Of a stretch of DNA of 64,000 nucleotides, positions 17,500 to 28,521 are shown piece by piece. Under the pieces are notes generated by a model, which saw only the letters and a list, made by a program, of their open reading frames with translations, had not been told where the DNA came from and searched no databases. Source of the DNA: Mesorhizobium sp. M9A.F.Ca.ET.002.03.1.2 (GTDB lineage Bacteria > Pseudomonadota > Alphaproteobacteria > Rhizobiales > Rhizobiaceae); assembly GCF_003952365.1 (NCBI RefSeq), contig NZ_CP034443.1:1543001-1607000 (forward strand), written 5' to 3'. Both the position numbers and the translations under genes were made by a program. Every line of letters starts with the position of its first letter. Position 1 is the first letter of the stretch.

Positions 17500-18096
17500 T
17501 CAAGTCTCGATCCGCGTGGACAGCATGCGCGAGGTTTCCATCAGCGTGCGGCATAGGTTCTCCATCGATCTGTGCAGTCTCTCGTCCCTGAAATTCCCGT
17601 CCTCGTCGAAGGCGTTGCCGCCTTCCGGCACCGAGCACTCCGGCGTCACCACCTCCATCTGGCAGCGCACCAGCACGGCGCGCAGATGGTTGATGCAGCG
17701 TACTCCGGCGAAGTGTCCCTTGGAAGACGAACAAAGGCCGGCGGGCTTGCCGGTGAAAGGCCTGAGCGACCGGCCGCCATCCTTGCGCACCCGGCTCACC
17801 CAGTCGATGGTGTTCTTGAGCAGCGGTGGGATGGAGCCGTTATATTCGGGCGTCGCAATCAGCAGCCCGTCATGGGCGGCGATCTGCCGGGCAAGGTTGA
17901 TGGCGTTTTCGGGAATGCCGTTTTCCTTCTCCAGATCCTCGTCCAGGATCGGCAGCGGATAGTCGGCAAGCGAGATGCGGGTCACCTCGGCACCTTGCAT
18001 GGCAAGTTCCTTCTGCGCCACATCGGCGGTCCTGCCGCTGTAGGCGCCTGTGCGAATCGAGCCCGCGAAGACGAGAATTTTCGGCATCACCGCCAT
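17500..18096 (-). CDS. NADPH-dependent FMN reductase family flavoprotein
   Basis: A 198-residue flavodoxin-like protein. [11 protein letters not shown] (about 12-22) binds the FMN phosphate and [19 protein letters not shown] (about 81-99) is the family signature (PEYNGS). Members reduce FMN, azo compounds, quinones or chromate with NAD(P)H; the natural substrate cannot be told from sequence. It is the first gene of a probable pair with pyrF. An alternative ATG lies 9 bases downstream ([10 protein letters not shown]). Confidence 0.88.
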   Translation of the reverse strand: MAVMPKILVFAGSIRTGAYSGRTADVAQKELAMQGAEVTRISLADYPLPILDEDLEKENGIPENAINLARQIAAHDGLLIATPEYNGSIPPLLKNTIDWVSRVRKDGGRSLRPFTGKPAGLCSSSKGHFAGVRCINHLRAVLVRCQMEVVTPECSVPEGGNAFDEDGNFRDERLHRSMENLCRTLMETSRMLSTRIET

Positions 18097-18155
18097 GGGC
18101 CACCTTTGTCAACGGACAGGTATAGGCCAGGCACGCCTCAAATCCCAAATACTGA

Positions 18156-18761
18156 TCAATGCGCCCCGCGCCGGTAGATCCAAAGCTGCGTCGGCGGGAT
18201 GTTGCGAATCACGAAATGGAAATGCTCGACCGTGTAGTCGCCGCGGCCGGGCGGGATCGGCGACAGCGGACCGTAGGTCAGCTGCACGACCGGGCGGCCT
18301 GTCGGGATGCGGTCGAGAAGGCTTTCGATATAGGCGATGCGCTGGGCGACCGGAAAATTGAGCAGCGGCACGCCGGAGACGACTGAATCGAACTTCAGGC
18401 CGCTCTTGTCGCCGAGCGTCGCATCGAGATTGAAGGCGTCGCCCTCAATGAGGTTGATATCAGGATAGAGTTGGCGCAGATGGCGCACGAAATCGGTGGA
18501 ATATTCAACCGCATAGAGATTTTCAGGCTTTACGCCCTGGGCGAGGATGGCTCGCGTGATGACGCCGGTACCGGGTCCGACTTCCAGCACCGGCAGGCCC
18601 GATTTCGGGTTGACGACGGAGGCCATCTTGCGGGCGGTGATGGAACTGGTCGGCACGATCGAACCGACCGCCTTCGGCTTGTCGATCCAGCCTTTGAAGA
18701 ACTTCAGTTCGTCGTCGAACTTTTCCGCCAGCGCTTTTCGCAATCCGGGACCATGTGCCAT
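18156..18761 (-). CDS. pmtA: Phosphatidylethanolamine N-methyltransferase, rhizobial type
   Basis: A 201-residue soluble SAM-dependent methyltransferase. It makes phosphatidylcholine by methylating phosphatidylethanolamine. KFDDELKFFKGWIDKPKAVG leads to GSIVPTSSITARKMA, characteristic of Sinorhizobium-type PmtA. The SAM motif LEVGPGTGVITRA is at 59-71 and VVSGVPLLNFP about 128-138. Phosphatidylcholine is a marker of symbiotic and pathogenic rhizobia. AGGAGAACTTGC precedes the ATG as a strong ribosome site. A 140-base gap to dnaJ shows nothing recognisable. Confidence 0.9.
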   Translation of the reverse strand: MAHGPGLRKALAEKFDDELKFFKGWIDKPKAVGSIVPTSSITARKMASVVNPKSGLPVLEVGPGTGVITRAILAQGVKPENLYAVEYSTDFVRHLRQLYPDINLIEGDAFNLDATLGDKSGLKFDSVVSGVPLLNFPVAQRIAYIESLLDRIPTGRPVVQLTYGPLSPIPPGRGDYTVEHFHFVIRNIPPTQLWIYRRGAH

Positions 18762-18902
18762 GCAAGTTCTCCTGAACGCTCCCCCGAGAGGCTACTTAGC
18801 AGCTACGGGGTCCAAGGCAAGGCGGAAGCCGGTATAAGATGTTGATGACGCTTGGGAAGCTTTCGCTAATTGTACTCTATACCCGATTGGCAAGAATAGG
18901 CA

Positions 18903-20033
18903 TCAGCGCTCGCCGAAGGTTTCGAAAAAGTCCTTCATGCGGGCGAAGAATCCGCTCGACTGAGGCGAATTATCCTTCGAGGAAAGCTGCTCGAACTCCT
19001 CCAGCAGCTCGCGCTGGCGGCGGGAAAGGTTTTGCGGCGTCTCGACCGCGGTCTGGATATAGAGGTCGCCGACGTTGTGCTGGCGCAGCACCGGCATGCC
19101 CTTGCCCTTGAGGCGGAACTGGCGGCCGTTCTGGGTGCCTTCCGGCACCTTCACTTTCGTCTGGGTGCCGTCCAGCGTCGTCACCTCGAAGGAGCCGCCA
19201 AGGGCGGCGGTCGTCATCGAGATCGGCACCTTGCAGTAAAGATCGGCACCGTCACGCTGGAAGAATTCGTGCGGCTTGACCGCCAGGAAGATATAGAGGT
19301 CACCCGACGGGCCGCCGCGCAGGCCGGCCTCGCCCTCATTGGCAAGGCGGATGCGGGTGCCGTCCTCGATGCCGGCCGGGATGTTGACCGACAGCGAGCG
19401 CTCCTCGGTGACGCGGCCCTGGCCGGCGCATTTCGGGCACGGCTCCTTGATGGTCTGGCCACGCCCCTGGCATTGCGGACAGGTGCGCTCTATCGAAAAG
19501 AATCCTTGCGTGGCGCGCACCTTGCCGTGGCCGTTGCACATCGAGCAGGTGACGGGCTGGGTGCCAGGCTTGGCGCCGCTGCCGGAGCACTCCGTGCAAG
19601 AGATCGAGGCCGGGACGCGAATCTGCGCGGTCTTGCCGGTGAATGCCTCCTCCAACGTGATTTCCATATTGTAGCGCAGGTCGGCGCCGCGCTCGCGGCC
19701 GCTGGACGAGCGGCGCTGGCGCCCGCCCATCATGTCGCCGAAAATATCCTCGAAGATGTCGGCGAAACCGCCGGCGCCGAAACCTTGCGCACCGCCATTC
19801 ATGCCGCCCTGTTCGAAGGCAGCGTGGCCGAAGCGGTCGTAGGCCGCGCGCTTCTGCGGGTCCTTCAGCGTCTCGTAGGCTTCGTTGATTTCCTTGAACT
19901 TGTGCTCGCAGGAATGATCGCCGGGATTGCGGTCGGGATGGAATTGCATGGCGAGCTTGCGGAACGCGCTCTTGAGCTCCTTCTCGTCGGCCCCCTTTTG
20001 CACGCCCAGCGTTTCGTAGAAATCAGCTTTCAT
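18903..20033 (-). CDS. dnaJ: Chaperone protein DnaJ
   Basis: A 376-residue type I J-protein. The J-domain is at 1-70 with HPD at 32-34, followed by a Gly/Phe-rich stretch (about 78-100). Four CxxCxGxG zinc repeats follow ([32 protein letters not shown], about 145-210), then the substrate-binding C-terminal domains. It delivers unfolded clients to DnaK and stimulates its ATPase. It is downstream of dnaK on the same strand, but a strong terminator and a 211-base gap separate them, so it probably has its own promoter. Confidence 0.97.
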   Translation of the reverse strand: MKADFYETLGVQKGADEKELKSAFRKLAMQFHPDRNPGDHSCEHKFKEINEAYETLKDPQKRAAYDRFGHAAFEQGGMNGGAQGFGAGGFADIFEDIFGDMMGGRQRRSSSGRERGADLRYNMEITLEEAFTGKTAQIRVPASISCTECSGSGAKPGTQPVTCSMCNGHGKVRATQGFFSIERTCPQCQGRGQTIKEPCPKCAGQGRVTEERSLSVNIPAGIEDGTRIRLANEGEAGLRGGPSGDLYIFLAVKPHEFFQRDGADLYCKVPISMTTAALGGSFEVTTLDGTQTKVKVPEGTQNGRQFRLKGKGMPVLRQHNVGDLYIQTAVETPQNLSRRQRELLEEFEQLSSKDNSPQSSGFFARMKDFFETFGER

Positions 20034-20191
20034 TTTTTCCCGCAGTCCGGATATTCAACGTCTTGAAGCCCTGTTGCGTCGTTCGCCGGCACGCAGTTCC
20101 GATTTAGGTGCGATGGGGTCGGGATGCCAGTGTCGACGCGGGGTTGCCCGCATTTTTTCGGCTAAGGCCGCACTTTTTCGTCCAGAGTTGC

Positions 20192-20220
20192 AAAAAAGCC
20201 CGGCCTTGCGCCGGGCTTTT
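20192..20220 (-). terminator. Rho-independent terminator of dnaK
   Basis: On the minus strand, 25 bases past the dnaK stop, the sequence reads AAAAGCCCGGC, a GCAAG loop, GCCGGGCTTTTTT. The stem is near perfect, GC-rich and ends in a T-run. This is the clearest intrinsic terminator in the window. Confidence 0.9.
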
Positions 20221-20244
20221 CCACTTTATCTGCCGTCAGGCCGC

Positions 20245-22161
<1,917 letters not shown>

Positions 22162-22281
22162 TTTTCTAGTCTCTCCGCTAAGCAGGCTCTCAGGACCCGT
22201 ACAGGCGTTCCGACGAAAGCCCCTGTTCACAAGAAATCCCGTTCCGGCAACCGGCATTCCGGCGCCGAACGGCTTGGCGCG

Positions 22282-22311
22282 TATATAAGAACAGGCAGCA
22301 TCGGGCGCAAG
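22282..22311 (-). promoter_or_regulatory. RpoH-like heat-shock promoter of dnaK
   Basis: On the minus strand CTTG (complement of 22308-22311), an 18-base spacer and CTTATATA (complement of 22282-22289) match the alphaproteobacterial RpoH (sigma-32) pattern of CTTG, 17-18 bases, CyTATnT. The predicted 5' leader to the dnaK ATG is about 110 bases. The rest of the gap to 22723 holds no recognised gene or operator. Confidence 0.75.
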
Positions 22312-22723
22312 CATTCTGCGCAACGCGTCTAACAACGTTTGCTCTGGCCGGCCGCGTTCTCCGTCCATGACACGGTGAGCCCAGGCCGTCCGGCTCTTTC
22401 CATGAACCTTTCCGCGTCCGTTCGCGACTGACATCCAGGTGTGCCGCATGGTGCGGCCCGGAAAGGAAAGCCCCATGACTGGAAACCCAGAGATTCCACG
22501 GTCGCCGGGAACAGCGGGAGCTCAGCGCGACTACCGCTTTCGGGACGGGGTCGATACGCCAGGCGTTCCGCTGCTTCCGTTGACCCTGCGTAAGAGCCGG
22601 CGTATCGTGATTATGAGGAAAGCAGACAATTCGATCAGGGAAAAACGTGCCGGTACGTCGCGCCTTGCCCTGATTTGCGCGGCAACGCCGGATGTTTCTC
22701 CCGTCGGCCACGGGGGGAATTCC

Positions 22724-24705
22724 ATGTCTTGCGACCACGGCTCGTTCGTGCGCTCTCGTGCTGACCGCTTGCGCCGTACGATCCAATTAACCAGTGGTTT
22801 CCTGGCAACCGGCGGCTCCCTGACGCTGGCGCTCGCCACTACCCTGTGGCTGGGTGGTGCCGCCCAGGCGCAGGAAACGCAGATCATCTATCCAGGTTCG
22901 ATGGCGGTGACCGGATTTTCCGGCACCATCATTCCAAATTTCGAAGAGGGCCTGCCGCCCGGCGTCGATCCGGTCGACGAAACCTTTATCGACACGACGC
23001 GCGCAACCTTGCGCGTTTTCGACATTTCAAGGCTCGGTGGGCCGGCCTCCGGCCAGCTCGTCTTCACGCCGCCGCCCTTCGAAGTGACGGCCGGGCAGAT
23101 CGGCCAGGTGTTCGGCATCACCTATGACGACGGCGTCCGCGACGGCGTTCCCTCAGGCATTCCGAACCTCTATGCCGGCGCCACCTCGCTGCACGGCATC
23201 CGTATCGTCACATCGGACGAAGATGCGGACGGTCGCCCAGAGCGCCAGCGTCGCGGTGCTGCCGGCGCTACCTTCATGAACGGTCAGTTCGGCACCGAGA
23301 ACGGCGGCGGGCCGGGCACGATCTGGAAGATCGACGGCATCACCGGCCAGGTGAGCAAGTTCGCCGACATCGACACCAACAGCGGTCCCGGCGTCGGCGA
23401 CATCTCTTTCGACAATATTCACCGCCAGTTCTTTGCCAGTGACCTCGACACCGGTCTCATCCACCGCATCGACGCCAATGGCGCGCCGGTCGACACGTTC
23501 GACCACGGCGTTGCCGGGCGGCCGGCGCATGGGCTCGCCCCGCTTGCCGACGATGGCTCGGTGATGGACATAGAGGGCGAGGCCTTCGACAGCGAAGATC
23601 CAGACAGCTGGGGCTACACGCAGGACGAGCGCCGAGTCTGGTCCGTCGCCTATCATGGCGGCCGCCTCTATTATTCGGTCGGTGAAAAGGCCGAGATCTG
23701 GTCGGTTGGCGTTGCCCGCGACGGCAGCTTTGCCGGCGAGCCGCGCTGGGAGCTGACGGTCAAGGCCGACAAGGACCACGCCGTCACCGACATCGCTTTC
23801 GATATCAGCGGCTTCATGTATCTGGCCCAGCGCGGCTCAGTGGAAAACCGCTATGACTACAACCAGTTCGCCGATTCCGGCAAGGGCGAGGTCATCCGCT
23901 ACTGGCGCGAAAACCCGGACGATCCGGCGACGGTCACGGTCTGGGTGGAAATGCCGCAGGAATATGCCGTCGGCTTCCTCCAGGACAACCGGCAGTCGGC
24001 CGGCGGCCTCGACCTGCAGTATGGCTATGACGCTGAGGGCAATCTCGACGCGAGTGTCTGCACCGACACGCTGGTCAAGTCAGGCGACAAATTGCGTGAC
24101 AATCCAGCACTTGCCGAACAGCTCGCCGGTGGCGGGCCGCTGGCCGTGCACGGTGTGCAGATCACGCCGACGGCGCTGGTCAAGCCGGCCAACGTGCCGC
24201 CCTTCGGCTCGTGGTTCGTCGACTTCGACGGCTATTTCGAAGACCCCGAGGTTGAAGGCCATGTCGGCGACGTCGAGGTCTGGCGCCCCTGCGAAGGTCG
24301 TGCCGGCTACTATGAGCAGATACCGGGCGGCGGTTACCTGCCACCTTTCTATCCGCCCTACTTTCCGCCCCCGGTGGCGTGCCTCCTTGCCTCGATATCG
24401 AGGATGTCAGGTATTTCTGCACGCCTTCCGGCCTTGAGGCCGAACTCTATCTCCACGACCCTGCCGGCTTCGGCGGCGATTCGATCAAGGCTCTGTCCAG
24501 GACATCAGGCGTCGCGGTGACTTCACCCCTGTCGCATGCTCCAGGCTCCCCCCACACGATCGGCATCACCGGTCATTATCCTGGCGAGACGGTCGATGTC
24601 GGGCTCTGCTTCTACAGGCAGTCCGACCGCGACAAGGGCGGCTACTTCCCTTGCTGCAAGATGACCGTGCCGCTCAGAACCCCAGCCGTCAGCTGCGAAC
24701 GTTGA
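22724..24705 (+). pseudogene. Exported beta-propeller-like protein, frameshifted
   Basis: This is protein 1 of the exported cluster. ATG 22724 has GGGGGGAA 6 bases upstream. A signal peptide covers about residues 1-46 (TLWLGGAAQA-QE). The body resembles a propeller: repeated strands, GTIWKIDGITGQVSKF, GDISFDNIHRQFFASDLDTG and RVWSVAYHGGRLYYSVGEK. Near 24374 the frame breaks in a C-run (CCGCCCCCGG). One more C would continue PPPGGVPPCLDIEDVRYFC into the other frame, which ends at 24705. That last part, about 106 residues, has C-x9-C and CC motifs also found in the neighbouring protein. As read, translation ends at 24520 with an unrelated tail. A real mutation and a sequencing error are both possible. 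No function is known to me. Confidence 0.6.
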
Positions 24706-24716
24706 GGAGCGGGAAG

Positions 24717-27700
24717 ATGAGCATTTCAGCACGTTCCCCGCTCGCCCCGAGCAATCAATCAACCAGCAACCAAACAACCGGCGATCGGCCATTCGTCAAC
24801 GTTCAGGCAAGGGTCCGGATTCAGGCAACGGTCCGGGAGACGATCCTGAAGCACCTGTCACTCGCCAGGCGCGGGGCGCGCTGGCTGATGGCGGCCGGTA
24901 TCGCGGTCGCCATGCTGAACCCGGTGCCGGGCTTCGCCCAGGATATTGTTCCGGCTCAGGCCAGCCAGACCGACCTCGACAAGCCCGCCGATTCCGGTTC
25001 GCTCGAAACCGTCAATCCGGATTTCAGGCTCGACCTCGACAACCCCCGTATCATCAATCCGCGGCCTGGCCGGGTCGTGCCTTTCTTCACCAAGAAAGGC
25101 AGGCAACGAGGCTGCGACTATGTCGTATATTCCCTGAGCTTCGGCCTGCGCGGCAGCCCGCAAGCTTTTGCCAGCCCGGGCCTCGCGGCCGCGCTGGAAA
25201 AAGCCAGGATCGATTTCAAGGACCAGCTTCCGCATGGCCTGCGGATCGTCGGCGTGCATGTGTCCGGCGACGGCACGGATGCATCCGGCGGACCGCTGCC
25301 CGGGGCCTCGATCAGCACGTCGGCAAATCCGAACGATACGGCGACGGTTTCCGATTTCCGGATTTCCGCCAGTGATCTCGACGGCGTCGGCGCTCCCAAC
25401 GAGCGCGTCATCACCTTCCAGATCACGGCCAAGATCGACCATGCGGCGTTCGCCTCGCCGACGATCGTCGACAATCAGGGCATGATCAAGATCAGAGTCG
25501 GACCCGGCACCGGGACCATCATCCCGTCGCAGGACCCGGGTAAGCCGGACGACGACAATTTCCACACCGGCGAAAAGACCTCGATCAAGATCGACGTCAC
25601 CAAATGCGACCCGCCGCCCCCACCTCCCGGCAAGGAATGCTTCAAGGTGGAACGCGGCACGGTCGACTGCGTGCCCGGCGGCGGCGCTTTCATCTACCAC
25701 ATGCCGGTCGGCGCCGAGATGGCCGGCAAGTGGGTGCAGCTTTCGACGACGACACCCGGCATCACCATCATCCCCGACACGCAGTTGGTGCCGGAGGGCG
25801 GCGGCGTGCTCGACTGGAAGATCGTCGGTGCCTCACCCGGAGACGTCATCCGCCTCGTCGTCACCGGCATCGAAACCTATGCCGGCCCGGAGGAGGGCTG
25901 GGGCTTGTGCTGCACGCAGACGATCGAAATCGTCATTCCGCGCGACCAGAGGTGCCCGCCCAGGGACAGGGAGCCAGATCTCAAGGTTGAAAAACGCGCC
26001 GAGGTTCGGCGTTGCACGATGGGCGGCGGCTGCGACTTCACCATCAGGGTCACCAATGTCGGCGACGGGCCGTATCACGGCAAGATCGTTCTTGACGAAG
26101 TCACCTTGCCGGCCGGCTCCACCCTCGATTCAGGACCGAATGCGCCCTGGGCCTGTGCGCCGGCGGCCACCCCGATGACATGCACCCATCCGGTGACCAC
26201 GCTCAACCCGGGTGCCTCCGTCGATCTCGAGCTCGGCTTCAAGCCGGCCGTAGGCTGGCAAGGCCGCGTCTTGCGCAACTGCGTCGCCTATAATTATGGA
26301 GCCAGCGGCAAGCCACTGTTCGGCAGCCAGCAAAACGACCGCGGCTGCGCCTCGATCCCGATCTGCCGTCGTGGCGACCGCGACTGTCGGCCGCCGGTGG
26401 AAAGGAAGGTCGATCTGATCCTGAAGAAGCGTGCCCGCACCGAGGCATGCACGGCCGATGGTGTCTGCACCTTCGTGATCGACATCATCAACAACGGCAG
26501 CGTCCCCCATGACGGGCCGCTGACGGTCATCGACACCTATCCGGGCGGCGCGCCGGCGTCCTCGACCTTCGGTCCGACCCCGCCCTGGACATGCGGACCG
26601 AACGGCCCCGGCCAGTTCCGCTGCGACAATGCCGGTATCGTGCTGTTGCCGGGCGCCTCCACACCGATCTTCGTCAAGGCGGTGATGCCGGCCGGCTACC
26701 GGCCGGACACGGTCGAGAACTGCGCCGAGCTGAAGGCCATCCCCGGTGAGGGCGACCTCACCAACAATCGGGCCTGCGCCAAGCAACGCATCCGTCATCC
26801 CGATGGCGGCAAGCCGGCCATGCGCATCACCAAAGTGTGCAGCGGTTCGCTGGCCGGTGCTGCGGCCGTTACCTGCCGCATCACCGTCATCAGCACCGGC
26901 ACCACTGCTCCCACCGGTCCGGTGCGGGTCAACGATGCCGCCACGCTGGTGGCCGGCGGCGCGCCTGTCCAGATCCAGACCGTCACCCCTGACGGCGCGG
27001 AATGGGCTTGCGGACCGGTTCCGGCCAATACGCTGTCGTGCCAGATTCCCGGCGCCGTCATGACACCTGGAACCAGCCGCCACTTCGACGTGACGGTTGC
27101 CGCCAATGGCGCGTTCGAGAACTGCGCACGCGGTTCTTACGGCCCGGCGCCTGGAGACGATATCGTCTATCCGATCGGCCGGGCTTGCGCCAAGGGTGGC
27201 GGCACCTCGATCATCCGTGTCGAGAAGACCGGCGATGCGGAGTGCCGGATCGGCCAACCCTGCTCGTTCGAGATCACCGTCGCGAACGATGGGACGAGCG
27301 CCTTCTCCGGTCCGGTTCGCATCGGTGATGCGATCGGCGTCGAAGGCCTCGGCCGGCTGGAAGGCGTTGCGATCACCTCGATCGAGCCGCCCTTCGGCTG
27401 CGCGCCGGAGCCGGCGACCCTGCCTGCGTCCTGCATCGCCAGCCTGACGCTCGCCGCCGGGGAAAGCCGCGTTCACCGTGTGACCGTGATCATTCCCGAC
27501 GACGGCCACCTGGCCAATCTGCAGGACACCGTCAGTGGCCAGAACTGCGTCGGCGTGCTGTCTCCCGACACGCCGGTGCGAGGCGCGGGCGACGTGCTCT
27601 CCCGCGACCTGACCGACGTGCAGGGCGATCGCGGCAAGGCCTACGCCTGCCATCCCTTCACCATCAAGCGTGAGATGGAGAAGGAATGCTCGCGGGGCTT

Positions 27701-28352
27701 TGTCATGAACGACGCCGGCAATTGCGTCTGCCCGCCAGGCACAAATTTCCGCAATGGCCAGTGCTCGTCCGGCGGCGGCACGGTCATCATACCGAGACCG
27801 AAGGACCCACAGCGCTGCGTGCTGCTCAAGGGCCAGATCCGTACCCAGGACGGCGATTGCATCTGCCCGAGAGGAACGGAGCTGAGGGGCGACGCCTGCC
27901 GGCCGATCCGGAAAAAGCCGCCCGTAGTGGAGCAGTGCAAGCTGCTGCGCGGTCAGATCCGCACCAGGAACGGCGACTGCGTCTGCCCGAGAGGGACGGA
28001 ACTGAAGGGCAGGGCCTGCGTGCCGACCGCCAAGAAGCCTGATGTGGAACAGTGCACCATTCGCGGCCAGGTCCACAACAAGCGCGGCGCCTGTGTGTGC
28101 CCGCGCGGGACCGAGGTGATCAGAGGCGCATGCCGCCGGCCGCCGGTGGCGTGCGCGCCCGGCTCACGGCTGATCAACGGCCAGTGCCAGCCGATCATCA
28201 AACGGCGCTGCCCGGCCGGGACAGTCGGACAGTATCCGGACTGCATTCCGATCCGCAGGACGCCGACGCTGCAGATCAACCCGAATCTGTTGCTGAACCC
28301 GGACATCTTGCAGAGGCCTATGCCGAGGCGCAGGCCTCGAGTTCCCCAGTAG
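24717..28352 (+). CDS. Large exported protein with DUF11-like repeats and Cys-rich tail
   Basis: A 1211-residue protein, protein 2 of the cluster. It starts 12 bases after protein 1 with GAGGAGCGGGAAG before the ATG. After an unusually long n-region, a signal peptide ends near residue 76 (NPVPGFA-QD). Then come a unique domain (about 85-300), a C-x9-C...CC domain (about 308-413), and four roughly 120-residue immunoglobulin-like units. Each of these opens like DLKVEKRAEV or IIRVEKTGDA, with paired Cys and a VxNxG core as in DUF11. From about residue 991 there are tandem Cys-rich modules with CPRGTELRGDAC-type units, and a basic proline-rich end. It is probably a secreted or surface structural protein held by disulphides. 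The substrate or partner is unknown. Confidence 0.7.
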   Translation: MSISARSPLAPSNQSTSNQTTGDRPFVNVQARVRIQATVRETILKHLSLARRGARWLMAAGIAVAMLNPVPGFAQDIVPAQASQTDLDKPADSGSLETVNPDFRLDLDNPRIINPRPGRVVPFFTKKGRQRGCDYVVYSLSFGLRGSPQAFASPGLAAALEKARIDFKDQLPHGLRIVGVHVSGDGTDASGGPLPGASISTSANPNDTATVSDFRISASDLDGVGAPNERVITFQITAKIDHAAFASPTIVDNQGMIKIRVGPGTGTIIPSQDPGKPDDDNFHTGEKTSIKIDVTKCDPPPPPPGKECFKVERGTVDCVPGGGAFIYHMPVGAEMAGKWVQLSTTTPGITIIPDTQLVPEGGGVLDWKIVGASPGDVIRLVVTGIETYAGPEEGWGLCCTQTIEIVIPRDQRCPPRDREPDLKVEKRAEVRRCTMGGGCDFTIRVTNVGDGPYHGKIVLDEVTLPAGSTLDSGPNAPWACAPAATPMTCTHPVTTLNPGASVDLELGFKPAVGWQGRVLRNCVAYNYGASGKPLFGSQQNDRGCASIPICRRGDRDCRPPVERKVDLILKKRARTEACTADGVCTFVIDIINNGSVPHDGPLTVIDTYPGGAPASSTFGPTPPWTCGPNGPGQFRCDNAGIVLLPGASTPIFVKAVMPAGYRPDTVENCAELKAIPGEGDLTNNRACAKQRIRHPDGGKPAMRITKVCSGSLAGAAAVTCRITVISTGTTAPTGPVRVNDAATLVAGGAPVQIQTVTPDGAEWACGPVPANTLSCQIPGAVMTPGTSRHFDVTVAANGAFENCARGSYGPAPGDDIVYPIGRACAKGGGTSIIRVEKTGDAECRIGQPCSFEITVANDGTSAFSGPVRIGDAIGVEGLGRLEGVAITSIEPPFGCAPEPATLPASCIASLTLAAGESRVHRVTVIIPDDGHLANLQDTVSGQNCVGVLSPDTPVRGAGDVLSRDLTDVQGDRGKAYACHPFTIKREMEKECSRGFVMNDAGNCVCPPGTNFRNGQCSSGGGTVIIPRPKDPQRCVLLKGQIRTQDGDCICPRGTELRGDACRPIRKKPPVVEQCKLLRGQIRTRNGDCVCPRGTELKGRACVPTAKKPDVEQCTIRGQVHNKRGACVCPRGTEVIRGACRRPPVACAPGSRLINGQCQPIIKRRCPAGTVGQYPDCIPIRRTPTLQINPNLLLNPDILQRPMPRRRPRVPQ
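27687..28244 (+). repeat. Tandem Cys-rich modules in exported protein 2
   Basis: About 186 residues with six C-x10-C units (CPPGTNFRNGQC, CPRGTELRGDAC, CPRGTELKGRAC, CPRGTEVIRGAC, CAPGSRLINGQC, CPAGTVGQYPDC). The second to fourth are each preceded by a C-x12/13-C unit such as CKLLRGQIRTRNGDC. The repeats are coding and diverged, so they are old duplications rather than a simple DNA repeat. Confidence 0.8.
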
Positions 28353-28401
28353 GAGGATTCGGCGCGAAACAAGCCGTGATCTTTTGCACCGCAACGTCCA
28401 G

Positions 28402-28433
28402 GACCTCGCCGGAGCAATCCGGCGGGGTCTTTC
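28402..28433 (+). terminator. Intrinsic terminator after exported protein 2
   Basis: A 12-base stem (GACCTCGCCGGA with TCCGGCGGGGTC, 11 paired plus one G-T), a GCAA loop and TCTTTC after it. It lies 50 bases past the stop, so proteins 1 and 2 form one transcript and protein 3 probably has its own promoter. Confidence 0.8.
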
Positions 28434-28521
28434 ATTGGCCGGAACGTGTTTCGGCGGCTGCGTGAACCTTACAGCGGCGAGCGGCGACAAACTCCTGAAG
28501 GAACATTTCAGGAGAGAGAAA

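Noticed and set aside
22439-22723. Upstream in-frame starts of exported protein 1 (22439, 22616).
   Set aside because: They would put over 30 residues before the signal peptide and have weaker ribosome sites than ATG 22724.
26130-28076. A 648-codon open frame opposite exported protein 2.
   Set aside because: Antisense shadow with no motifs; the plus-strand protein has a signal peptide, repeats and a ribosome site.
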